Origin: Candidatus Nitromaritima sp. SCGC AAA288-L16
Lineage (GTDB): Bacteria; Nitrospinota; Nitrospinia; Nitrospinales; VA-1
Reading direction: 5' to 3'
Assembly: GCA_000372225.1 (NCBI GenBank)
Contig: AQTY01000037.1
Coordinates: 1 to 11,342, forward strand
DNA length: 11,342 nucleotides
Numbering within the stretch: the stretch's first letter is position 1; the number at the start of each line of letters is the position of its first letter. This document shows positions 1-5,851 of this stretch, one piece after another. The position numbers and the translations under genes are program-made. The notes below the pieces were generated by a model. It did no database searches. It was not told the DNA's origin and saw only the letters and a program-made list of their open reading frames with translations.

Positions 1-34
1 ATGAATTTCAAGATTATCCGGAACTTTAGTCTTT
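1..34 (-). repeat. 34-bp inverted repeat, left copy (right copy at 11110-11143)
   Basis: This segment is identical, in reverse complement, to the DNA coding the C-terminal tail of the long pentapeptide protein. It forms the last visible codons of the truncated gene at 1-144. Whether it is genomic or an assembly or amplification junction cannot be decided from the window. Confidence 0.9.
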
Positions 35-144
35 CTGTATTGCATAGGATTTGTGATTAGCATGTCAGCTCTTTTTTTTAACTCTTTAGACGAGATAATT
101 TTTTTAAGGCTGCCGGAACGGTCGTAAATTTTCACTTGATTCAT
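1..144 (-). CDS. Unknown small protein, 3' end cut by window edge
   Basis: This minus-strand reading frame starts with ATG at 144 and stays open for 48 codons to base 1, so the C-terminus is missing. An AGGTGG ribosome binding site lies about 9 bases upstream of the start. The visible protein is basic and lysine-rich, opening MNQVKIYDRSGSLKK; I do not recognise the family. The gene sits 73 bases downstream of the cold-shock gene on the same strand and could be cotranscribed with it. The last 11 visible residues, KTKVPDNLEIH, are identical to part of the C-terminal tail of the pentapeptide protein at the other end of the window. The DNA there is identical over 34 bases in inverted orientation. 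The final part of this frame may therefore not belong to the original gene (see findings). Confidence 0.6.
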   Translation of the reverse strand, partial: MNQVKIYDRSGSLKKIISSKELKKRADMLITNPMQYRKTKVPDNLEIH

Positions 145-164
145 AATAAGGACCACCTAATCTT

Positions 165-200
165 AGTAGAGGAGAACCAGTAGGGTTTTCCTCTACTGGT
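165..200 (-). other. Two overlapping, mutually exclusive hairpins after the cold-shock gene
   Basis: AGTAGAGGA at 165-173 pairs perfectly with TCCTCTACT at 189-197. ACCAGTAG at 176-183 pairs perfectly with CTACTGGT at 193-200. The two stems share the segment 193-197, so only one can form at a time. They lie between the cold-shock stop codon and the next minus-strand gene. On the minus strand neither is followed by a T run, so a simple intrinsic terminator is unlikely. An RNA switch, attenuator or mRNA 3'-end stabiliser is possible but is inference. Confidence 0.35.
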
Positions 201-217
201 AAAGAGTTATATTTTTT

Positions 218-418
218 TTATTTAGGTATTACCTTCGAGGCCTGGGGGCCTTTCTGACCCATTGATTTTTCAAACTCTACACTCTGGCCTTCGTTAAGAG
301 TTTTGAATCCTTCACCTTGAATCTCAGAAAAATGAACAAAACAATCTTCTCCATCCTCTGACTCAATAAAACCAAAGCCCTTACTTTCGTTAAACCACTT
401 TACTGTACCTGTTGTCAT
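218..418 (-). CDS. Cold-shock domain protein (CspA family)
   Basis: This 66-residue protein is a complete single cold-shock domain, the usual length for the CspA family. It would bind single-stranded RNA or DNA in the cytoplasm and act as an RNA chaperone. The two nucleic-acid-binding motifs are clear: KGFGFIE (RNP1) at residues 13-19 and DCFVHFS (RNP2) at about 25-31, after the typical opening GTVKWFNESKG. The ATG start follows an AGGAG ribosome binding site about 8 bases upstream. The region upstream contains no gene for about 1 kb and could hold a long regulated leader, as many csp genes have, but I could not identify a definite promoter or cold box. Which paralogue (CspA, C, D or E) it matches cannot be decided from sequence alone. 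The family assignment is very secure. Confidence 0.97.
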   Translation of the reverse strand: MTTGTVKWFNESKGFGFIESEDGEDCFVHFSEIQGEGFKTLNEGQSVEFEKSMGQKGPQASKVIPK

Positions 419-1452
419 TCTGATATTCTCCTGCGAAAACTCGGGATGGCTTATTCAAGTCATTTTGAAAATAACTTCCCGATTTTTGAAATTTAGGATT
501 GATATATGCATTTTTTAAGAGGGGGTTAATTGAATAATTATTCCTAGAAACATTCTGAATTGATTGTAGTGCGATACGGAATATTATTCATATATGAATA
601 TTTTCATGCTTCCATCTTGCAAGTGCGGTTTTTCAAGGAAAAAAAACAACCACACATGGTTGCTAAATTAAAATTACACGTTTTAACTAAAATCAACTCG
701 TGGGCCCAAGAAAGTCGCCCCAAAAATATACATCAACCTTACCCTTACATAATATCACATGTAGAGTTAGGTCGCTACATCATAATAAGAATTTTTTTTG
801 AATATCATCCTTGAGTCTGAACACTTTTACTTATTCTGGGATTTTTACCATTTCCCCCTAAATTATGTGGTCATGGAACACGAAATTAATTACGGTTCAA
901 TGCATAAATATTTGTTTTTTATGTTAAATGAGGAGGTTATGATTCTACCATTTAACTTTGAAGAATGTTTGAGCATTTTGGCAAGCATTTATTTTGGAAG
1001 TTAATGAAATATTCAATAACTAGTGTGAATATAGACCACCCCTATTTAGTTATCTCTTTTAAAGCATGACTACGGGATAGGTAAGTGTCTATTCACCCAG
1101 ACTTATCAAATGAATATATGATTTTTTAAGCTCTAACTAGGAGGTAGTGGATGGAAATACTATATATGATTTGTTGAATTGATTAGATTATTTGGTGTTG
1201 GGTGTAGATTGGAATCTTATTGTAGAAATAAACCCATGTTGATACTCGTGTAGGCAATCATATTTCATTATCAAATTTATACAAAACTGAGTCCAGTTAG
1301 TCTATAAATCAGATTTGAGGGTGGGTAATCAAATAATGATTATCGTGTCACATTTCAGTCATGCAACATATGCTGATTGATGAATAAAAGTGTGATCTAA
1401 GAATTTATTCAAATGTTGGCTAATGTTTTAGTCTATGAAATAATAGGTGGTC
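419..1452. other. Gene-poor region of about 1 kb
   Basis: I see no credible gene here. Two overlapping plus-strand open frames exist (about 560-814 and 798-1004). They lack ribosome binding sites and are dominated by aromatic residues, as expected from translated AT-rich spacer. One strong ribosome binding site, AGGAGG at about 1139-1144, precedes an ATG at 1151 with correct spacing, but that frame stops after eight codons. The first hundred bases probably hold the promoter and leader of the cold-shock gene. The rest may be decayed coding DNA or contain an unrecognised RNA. Confidence 0.6.
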
Positions 1453-1647
1453 TTAGTAAACGGACACTCGCATATGTAGTTTCGCGTCTTCTTTTTTATG
1501 CGCCAAGCGAATTTCATCTGACTGGTTATAGGTTTGGTCGCAGTTGTTGCAATAGCAACTTTCTTTATAGAGAGAAACAAACGTTTCAGTAGACTTGCAA
1601 TGAGGACAATTAAAATTTTTTGGCCTTGGTTCTAATTTATAAAACAT
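1453..1647 (-). CDS. Small zinc-ribbon protein
   Basis: This 64-residue protein has the pattern C14-P-H-C17 and C33-N-N-C36, two CxxC knuckles about 15 residues apart, which is the layout of a zinc ribbon. An extra cysteine at 31 precedes the second knuckle. The tail after residue 40 is charged and looks helical. An AGGAGAA ribosome binding site lies just upstream of the ATG at 1647, which supports this as a real gene despite its size and isolation. Its neighbours give no clue: gene-poor stretches lie on both sides. Small zinc ribbons often bind nucleic acid or other proteins, but no specific role can be assigned. The zinc-binding inference is good; the function is unknown. Confidence 0.7.
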   Translation of the reverse strand: MFYKLEPRPKNFNCPHCKSTETFVSLYKESCYCNNCDQTYNQSDEIRLAHKKEDAKLHMRVSVY

Positions 1648-1686
1648 GATATTTCTCCTATTGAAAGTTTCTTTACTTTCTTATCG

Positions 1687-1791
1687 ATGAATTTAGCTTA
1701 TGCCTTGAGAGGTGAATTGATAACTCTTTTAAACAAAAGACTTATGACCGACGATCAATTAAATTTAGATATGGCGGTAGGGATTAGATAG
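1687..1791 (+). CDS. Possible 34-residue ORF upstream of a terminator
   Basis: An ATG-started frame of 34 codons opens MNLAYALRGELITLLNKRL and looks like a soluble amphipathic helix pair. It ends 29 bases before a good stem-loop terminator on the same strand, which is its only contextual support. I see no ribosome binding site, and the first bases overlap the leader region of the divergent zinc-ribbon gene. It could be a real microprotein, the last remnant of a decayed gene that once used the terminator, or chance. No family is recognised. Confidence 0.22.
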   Translation: MNLAYALRGELITLLNKRLMTDDQLNLDMAVGIR

Positions 1792-1819
1792 ATCATTGCC
1801 CATCAGTTTTCTCTTAACC

Positions 1820-1872
1820 AAAAAGCCTCATCAACCCAGTTACGGAGTTGTGGGGCTTTTATTCACTTTTTT
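1820..1872. terminator. Intrinsic terminator, possibly bidirectional
   Basis: AAAAGCC at 1821-1827 pairs with GGCTTTT at 1854-1860, and CAAC at 1832-1835 pairs with GTTG at 1847-1850 around an 11-base loop. A small bulge separates the two helices. On the plus strand the stem runs into TTTTATTCACTTTTTTT. On the minus strand it exits into a five-base T run. Plus-strand reading would end transcription after the mini-ORF at 1687. Minus-strand reading would stop transcripts coming from the PilZ gene. Confidence 0.65.
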
Positions 1873-2158
1873 TGACTCGTCTTTTAAGTCATTCGGTCAA
1901 GATAGGGCATACGTTATCAATTTAATTCGGTCACCATTTTTTTAATGGTGAATGATAATTTGTTTGTTTAAAAATTCAGGTGGGAAAGAAAACTTATAGC
2001 AACCATAACTCTGCGCCAGATAAATTATTACGCATCGGCCATAAGACTGGAGGATCCCATAAAGAAAAACAGAAAAATGTGGGCAGGGCTTTGTTTTTTA
2101 TGTTCAGTCGGGAACAATTATTTCTATTCTCGGTGATAGACTCTAACCAAAACTGTAT

Positions 2159-2527
2159 TTAATAAGTTTTAAGAAGTTCTACTAATTGTTTCAGGTAGTC
2201 CGTGTTGGGCGGTTTGAATCGCAAACCAATATCGTAAGTATAATTATCACCATCAAACAATGAACGTATGACCTCGCATTTTACTATGCCACTATCAAGC
2301 GCTTCAATACCTGGGATCGTTAGATCAATAAATGCACCCTTTATTAACTCATATTCTGAGATAGTGCGTAACCCTCCAGTGGAAATATCTTTGACATTTG
2401 TCGGGGTAGGAGTTGATATCTCATCTTCCTTAATCAATTTATAGACCCCTTCATGCTTTACGATACTGGTTAATCTCCTTACTTTGGTACGAATAAACTC
2501 TCTTTTTTCCTTGTTAACATCGTTCAT
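2159..2527 (-). CDS. PilZ-domain protein, predicted c-di-GMP receptor
   Basis: This 122-residue protein is a stand-alone PilZ domain, near the usual size for single-domain members. The two c-di-GMP contact motifs are present: R9-E-F-I-R13 (RxxxR) close to the N-terminus, and D47-I-S-T-G-G52 (D/NxSxxG) followed by LR. The rest reads as the expected beta barrel with a final amphipathic helix. It probably binds cyclic di-GMP in the cytoplasm and passes the signal to motility, polysaccharide or attachment machinery; the partner is not visible here. No strong ribosome binding site precedes the ATG at 2527. The next minus-strand gene upstream is 69 bases away and encodes a small membrane protein, so cotranscription is possible. 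Confidence 0.88.
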   Translation of the reverse strand: MNDVNKEKREFIRTKVRRLTSIVKHEGVYKLIKEDEISTPTPTNVKDISTGGLRTISEYELIKGAFIDLTIPGIEALDSGIVKCEVIRSLFDGDNYTYDIGLRFKPPNTDYLKQLVELLKTY

Positions 2528-2596
2528 TATTATAATAAATTACACTTCTTGGTTCGGATTTAATTAATTTGTAATAATTTACCACACCTCTTAATT

Positions 2597-2746
2597 TTAA
2601 CTCCTCGGTAGTTTAGGGATAAGCGACCAGCAAACTATTGCTAATCCCAGGGATGCTAATGGATAGGGAGAGTCGCTCGTAATTGCAAGAAAAAGAGAAA
2701 TCAAAATAATTACGAGAAGAATTCCCTTAAGCAAAGCTTGGTTCAT
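2597..2746 (-). CDS. Small two-helix membrane protein, unknown
   Basis: I chose the internal ATG at 2746, giving 49 residues that open MNQALLKGILLVIILISLF. An upstream ATG at 2794 would add 16 mostly polar residues that do not look like part of a membrane protein. Neither start has a strong ribosome binding site. The protein has one hydrophobic helix at about residues 6-22 and a second at about 29-43, joined by a short loop, and ends in a basic proline-containing tail. This suggests an inner-membrane hairpin with cytoplasmic ends. No family is recognised. It lies upstream of the PilZ gene on the same strand. Confidence 0.5.
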   Translation of the reverse strand: MNQALLKGILLVIILISLFLAITSDSPYPLASLGLAIVCWSLIPKLPRS

Positions 2747-2969
2747 TTTGATTTTTTGATTGACAGTAAGGATATGTATATCATTATATCTCAAAAGAAA
2801 TCACTGTGTTAGCAAATACAAGAAAGAGTACAGAAATTTGGGAAGTTGAAGAACATATTGTGGGTAGAACTTCATGACACCATATAGTACTAACCAGCCA
2901 GAGAAAATCCAGAAAAGAAATTGTATGAACGTATGCATGACCTATTGTAATAAATTTGAATGAGAAATC

Positions 2970-3134
2970 ATGACTATCGATAAGTATACAAAAACGGCTT
3001 GGGCTATAATTGCGATCGGTCTGTTTGTGATCTCAGAAATAGGTTTTAAAAACTTTCAATCCTGTAGAAGTAAAGGGCATGCTTATATGCGTAACAAAAA
3101 AAATAAGACCTGGAATGAAAACAAAAATCACTGA
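2970..3134 (+). CDS. Possible one-helix membrane mini-protein overlapping DUF3565 gene
   Basis: An ATG frame of 54 codons opens MTIDKYTKTAWAIIAIGLF and has one hydrophobic helix at about residues 11-26 followed by a very basic, lysine- and asparagine-rich tail. Its stop codon lies 17 bases inside the next gene if that gene starts at 3115, an overlap of 20 bases that could couple translation of the two. The ribosome binding site is weak (TGAGAA). The last third uses the same DNA as the upstream extension of the DUF3565 frame, so one of the two frames there is probably noncoding. I recognise no family. Confidence 0.4.
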   Translation: MTIDKYTKTAWAIIAIGLFVISEIGFKNFQSCRSKGHAYMRNKKNKTWNENKNH

Positions 3135-3312
3135 TTTCCATCAAGACGAATATGAGCACTGGGTAGCAGATTTGTCATGTGGTCATTCAAGGCATTTCAG
3201 GCACGATCCTCCGTGGCAACAAAGAGAATGGGTTACATCACTTCAAGGTCGAAAAACCTATATAGGCTTTGAATTGGATTGCAAAATTTGTGAGAGTCCT
3301 GACATTGAATAG
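3115..3312 (+). CDS. DUF3565 family protein
   Basis: The 65-residue product opens MKTKITDFHQDE and has the DUF3565 signature: FHQDE at 8-12, then HWVADLSCGH, RHDPPWQ at about 29-35, REWV at 37-40, and C56-K-I-C59 near the end. Together C22, H24, C56 and C59 could form a zinc site, which is inference from residue type. I chose the ATG at 3115 because the family begins just before the FHQDE motif. An alternative start at 3079 adds 12 residues not typical of the family. The biochemical role of DUF3565 is not known to me. The gene converges on the Sel1 gene downstream, with a 160-base spacer in which I see no strong terminator. Confidence 0.82.
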   Translation: MKTKITDFHQDEYEHWVADLSCGHSRHFRHDPPWQQREWVTSLQGRKTYIGFELDCKICESPDIE

Positions 3313-3472
3313 AGGGAATGAAAAAAGAAAATATCTATTTGATTAATGGGTTGGTTTAGGAGTTAGATAAAGTTTACGATTATGCCCTGCGATAAAAAAT
3401 TAATCCCGAGTTAACTAGCATTTCTTCCAAATCAATCAGATAACTTTTTATAACGCCCTTTTATTTGAAGTT

Positions 3473-4060
3473 TCAGAAACCCACATATTTCCGCATCCAT
3501 TCTTTCACTTGTTTGTTTGCTTGGATTATCTCTTCGGAGTTCATTTTTGTCTCGACAAATTCCCTGTTTTTTTTTGCAGTCCGGTCTCCTTTCATTTCAC
3601 CTAAATGAAACCACATATAAGCCCTAATGTAGTTACGGGTAATTCCTAACCCTTGCAGATACATTGTGCCAAGGTTATTTGGAGCATCAAAATTTCCTTG
3701 TTGGGCTGCACGTTCGTACAATTTTCCCGCCTTATGGGCATCCTTCTCTACTCCCTCACCTTCTGCATACATCGTGGCAAGGTTATTTTGAGCGTCCGCA
3801 TTTCCCTGCTCGGCTGAGAGTTGATACCACTTGGCTGCTTCTTCAAAATTCATTGAAACTCCGGTCCCTAGGTCATACATCAACCCCATACCATACTGAC
3901 CACGCGAGTCTTTCTGCTCAGCCAGGTCTGTAAATTCCTTTAAAGCAGTTTTATAGTCACCTTGTTCAAAAGCAATAGTTCCATTTTTATAGTTTCCAAG
4001 GGCGAGTGAAGGGGTTATGAAAATCATTGATAACATGGATACGTACAAAAAATATCTCAT
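3473..4060 (-). CDS. Secreted Sel1-repeat protein
   Basis: The 195-residue protein begins with a probable signal peptide: a hydrophobic core at residues 4-20 ending in a small-residue site near ALG at 20-22. It then has about three tandem Sel1-like (TPR-related) repeats from about 23 to 165, with typical elements such as YGMGLMYDLGTGV, EEAAKWYQLSAEQGNADAQ and NNLATMYAEGEGV. It is probably periplasmic and mediates protein-protein contacts; the partner is unknown. I chose the ATG at 4060 over one at 4111 because the longer form would overlap the rhodanese gene by 47 bases and bury the signal peptide. The chosen start is 4 bases after the rhodanese stop codon, so the two genes form an operon. 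Confidence 0.88.
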   Translation of the reverse strand: MRYFLYVSMLSMIFITPSLALGNYKNGTIAFEQGDYKTALKEFTDLAEQKDSRGQYGMGLMYDLGTGVSMNFEEAAKWYQLSAEQGNADAQNNLATMYAEGEGVEKDAHKAGKLYERAAQQGNFDAPNNLGTMYLQGLGITRNYIRAYMWFHLGEMKGDRTAKKNREFVETKMNSEEIIQANKQVKEWMRKYVGF

Positions 4061-4064
4061 CTTT

Positions 4065-4388
4065 TTACACTTTTTTAGTAGAGTTTGGAAAAGCTGATAA
4101 CCAGCCTTCAAATCCTCCTATCAAACTTGAAACTTTTTTGAATCCTTTCTCGGAAAAATACGCCGCGGCCCCCTGACTTGAAATTCCATGGTAACAATAA
4201 ACTATTAACGGTTTATTTTTATCTGTATCAATTACAAATTGTTTAACGGTACTATCACTAAGGTGTATTGCATTCGGAATATGTCCAGCCTGAAATGAAG
4301 CGGGATCACGAATATCCACAATGGTTGCAGAACCTTTGTCCTCTAATTCTTTTACCTGATGAACATCTATTTCCTTTATGGGAGCCAT
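4065..4388 (-). CDS. glpE: Rhodanese-type sulfurtransferase, GlpE-like
   Basis: This 107-residue single rhodanese domain closely resembles E. coli GlpE (108 residues), which transfers sulfur from thiosulfate to cyanide or thioredoxin. The shared landmarks are VDIRDPASFQAGHI at about 24-37, the active-site loop C65-Y-H-G-I-S-S-Q-G-A-A with the catalytic cysteine at 65, and GGFEGW at 91-96 near the end. No signal peptide is visible, so the protein should be cytoplasmic. There is no obvious ribosome binding site before the ATG at 4388. The gene is the first of a two-gene operon with the secreted Sel1 protein. No glycerol metabolism genes are nearby, so the symbol reflects sequence resemblance only. 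Confidence 0.88.
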   Translation of the reverse strand: MAPIKEIDVHQVKELEDKGSATIVDIRDPASFQAGHIPNAIHLSDSTVKQFVIDTDKNKPLIVYCYHGISSQGAAAYFSEKGFKKVSSLIGGFEGWLSAFPNSTKKV

Positions 4389-4562
4389 GGCATTTTGATG
4401 AATACAATTAAGATTTAATTTTTAAAACTAAAAATAGACATGCCGAGTTAGAAAAAAATAGTACACACAGCTTCGAGTTGATTGGTACAGCATGTTTTTG
4501 CAATGTAATTAAATTATTTTATGTTAGTTGGTGAAGATAAGCAATGTTGATGGATAATGCGG

Positions 4563-4568
4563 TATAAT
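4563..4568 (+). promoter_or_regulatory. Candidate -10 element for the ferredoxin gene
   Basis: A perfect TATAAT lies about 65 bases upstream of the chosen ferredoxin start, in the 245-base divergent spacer between glpE and the ferredoxin. No good -35 hexamer is found at 16-18 bases spacing, so this is tentative. Confidence 0.3.
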
Positions 4569-4633
4569 TATCAAATAAAACCAAACTAATGGTTTTTGGA
4601 TGCTTGATTAACCTATATGGGGCTTGGGAAAAA

Positions 4634-4831
4634 ATGGCTGTTACACGTGTTTGGATTGAGGAAGGTTGTATATCATGTGGTTTGTCGCAAGTAAACTGCC
4701 CAGAGATTTTTAAAGTTAAAGCTGAGGGGGTCACAATGATTGAAGGGGTTGACTATTCAGGATTGGAGGAAAAAATCAAGGATGCTGCTAATGCATGTCC
4801 TGTTCAAGTGATTATGTATGATGAGACTTGA
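4634..4831 (+). CDS. Single-cluster ferredoxin with altered cysteine motif
   Basis: The 65-residue protein (ATG at 4634) matches small one-cluster ferredoxins: C12-I-S-C15-G-L-S18-Q-V-N-C22-P near the N-terminus and C55-P at the C-terminal end. In the classic type the motif is CxxCxxCxxxCP, so the third cluster ligand is a serine here. C22 would normally be a disulfide cysteine, but its usual partner is missing, so C22 could act as a substitute ligand. The cluster could thus be [4Fe-4S] with an unusual ligand, or [3Fe-4S]. The protein is acidic and cytoplasmic and carries single electrons; the redox partner is not in view. A longer start at 4589 would add 15 unrelated residues. It is divergent from glpE and stands alone. 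Confidence 0.85.
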   Translation: MAVTRVWIEEGCISCGLSQVNCPEIFKVKAEGVTMIEGVDYSGLEEKIKDAANACPVQVIMYDET

Positions 4832-4855
4832 AGTCTTTCCCCTTTGTTTTATACG

Positions 4856-4930
4856 ATGAGAATCAGGTTGATAATCAAACTACTTATAGCTGTGGGCTGG
4901 ATGTTGGCTATTGCTTATTACGTTGATTGA
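4856..4930 (+). CDS. Possible 24-residue hydrophobic peptide
   Basis: An ATG frame of 24 codons lies 24 bases after the ferredoxin stop codon. It encodes a positively charged start (MRIRLIIK) and a single hydrophobic segment ending in VD. The charge arrangement suits a small membrane peptide. There is no ribosome binding site, and a frame this short is expected by chance, so support is weak. The remainder of the 280-base spacer up to 5112 shows nothing recognisable. Confidence 0.2.
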   Translation: MRIRLIIKLLIAVGWMLAIAYYVD

Positions 4931-5112
4931 TGCAAAAGACACCATTAAGCTAGCATTCTGTTATAGTTGGTGGTAGTTCAGCTGATTTTTTATATTTAGT
5001 AAAATTTTATGATTAAAAATTAATATGATGGGTTGTGACATAGCAATCTGGGTGGTTTATATGTGGGTTTGAAAATCATGTTAGTAGTTTTAAATAAAAG
5101 GAGATTTTAGTA

Positions 5113-5307
5113 ATGGCTAAAGAAATTACAAAAGAACAACCTTCAGAAGAGGCAAAAGACTCCATGGGAAATCCAGTTGGGTTTAGTCATAAAAGACCTC
5201 ATGTTCCTGACGGTAGGGGAGAACCGTTTCCAAGTTTTAAGGAAGATAGAAATAGGTTAAAAAATAATATTTCTGAAAGAAGAAAAAAAGAAAGCAAAAG
5301 CAATTAA
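5113..5307 (+). CDS. Small charged, probably disordered protein
   Basis: The 64-residue product is very rich in Lys, Glu, Arg and Ser, with a proline- and glycine-containing middle (residues about 19-41, including HKRPHVPDGRGEPFPSF) and a basic tail. No globular domain or membrane segment is visible, so it is probably intrinsically disordered. An AGGAG site lies about 9 bases upstream of the ATG, which supports expression. Its TAA stop is immediately followed by the ATG of the TPR gene, so the two are translated from one message and are likely coupled. I recognise no family. A role as a partner or adaptor of the TPR protein is a plausible inference from the gene arrangement only. Confidence 0.7.
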   Translation: MAKEITKEQPSEEAKDSMGNPVGFSHKRPHVPDGRGEPFPSFKEDRNRLKNNISERRKKESKSN

Positions 5308-5772
5308 ATGGATGATATGAAAAAATTATTATCAGATTTGCATAGCAAAGCTCCCGGATTGCGAAATTCGGCCACTATGGCTTTGTGGGACTGTTGGTAT
5401 TTTGAAGCAGGTGAAGTTGCAGAAACATATATACGAAATGGGGAAGATTTGATGAGCTTGAACAAATTCGAGGAGGCTCAGTCTCACTTTGAAAAAGTCA
5501 TTAAAACATATCCAGAGTTCGCGGAAGCACATAACAAACTAGCGACAGTACTTTTTTTGTTAGGTGACTACAAAAATTCAGTCAACGAATGTAAAGTTAC
5601 TTTAAAGATGAACCCGTACCATTTTGGTGCTTGGCACGGCATGGGGCTATGCCTTTTTAAACTTGCACGATACTCTGAGGCTATTGAAAGTTTCAAGTCC
5701 GCCCTGGAAATTCAACCTTATGCCAATATCAATCGGAAATATATAGCTACATGTATGGGGAATCTAAATTAA
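5308..5772 (+). CDS. TPR-repeat protein
   Basis: This 154-residue protein carries about three tetratricopeptide repeats, at roughly residues 40-71, 72-105 and 106-139. Consensus elements include FEEAQSHFEKVIKTYPE, FAEAHNKLATVLFLLGDY and YSEAIESFKSALEIQP. The N-terminal ALWDCWYFEAG and the segment HFGAWHGMGLC resemble a small TPR family that I associate with cyanobacteria and some other Gram-negatives, of unknown function. No signal peptide is present, so it is likely a cytoplasmic scaffold. The ATG directly abuts the stop codon of the upstream small gene and has no separate strong ribosome binding site, which implies translational coupling. The MBL-fold gene follows 79 bases downstream on the same strand. 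Confidence 0.87.
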   Translation: MDDMKKLLSDLHSKAPGLRNSATMALWDCWYFEAGEVAETYIRNGEDLMSLNKFEEAQSHFEKVIKTYPEFAEAHNKLATVLFLLGDYKNSVNECKVTLKMNPYHFGAWHGMGLCLFKLARYSEAIESFKSALEIQPYANINRKYIATCMGNLN

Positions 5773-5851
5773 AATCGTGGAAATGTTGGATAAACAGACA
5801 ACGGGTTTTTAATTGAAGAAAAACTTTTCTTAAAGAAGGGAATTAGATAGC

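Larger units (their letters stand above)
1648..2158. other. Gene-poor region of about 500 bases with terminator and hairpin
   Basis: The region holds a 34-codon plus-strand ORF, a clear stem-loop terminator and a perfect 8-bp hairpin. In the hairpin, TCACCATT at 1931-1938 pairs with AATGGTGA at 1944-1951. A 60-codon GTG-started frame covers 1980-2162, but it has no ribosome binding site and no recognisable motif and was not annotated. The leader of the zinc-ribbon gene occupies the first bases. Confidence 0.5.

Noticed and set aside
560..1004. Two overlapping plus-strand ORFs of 84 and 68 codons
   Set aside because: They have no ribosome binding site, composition rich in Phe, Tyr and Ile typical of translated AT-rich spacer, and no motif.
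1151..1177. AGGAGG ribosome binding site with a well-spaced ATG
   Set aside because: The frame stops after eight codons and I could not see a continuation by a simple frameshift. It may be a remnant but is not a supportable gene.
1980..2162. 60-codon GTG-started ORF
   Set aside because: It has no ribosome binding site, no recognisable domain, and runs into the end of the PilZ gene on the other strand.
3664..3933. 89-codon plus-strand ORF
   Set aside because: It is an antisense shadow of the Sel1 repeats; its His- and Leu-rich sequence mirrors the repeat codons.
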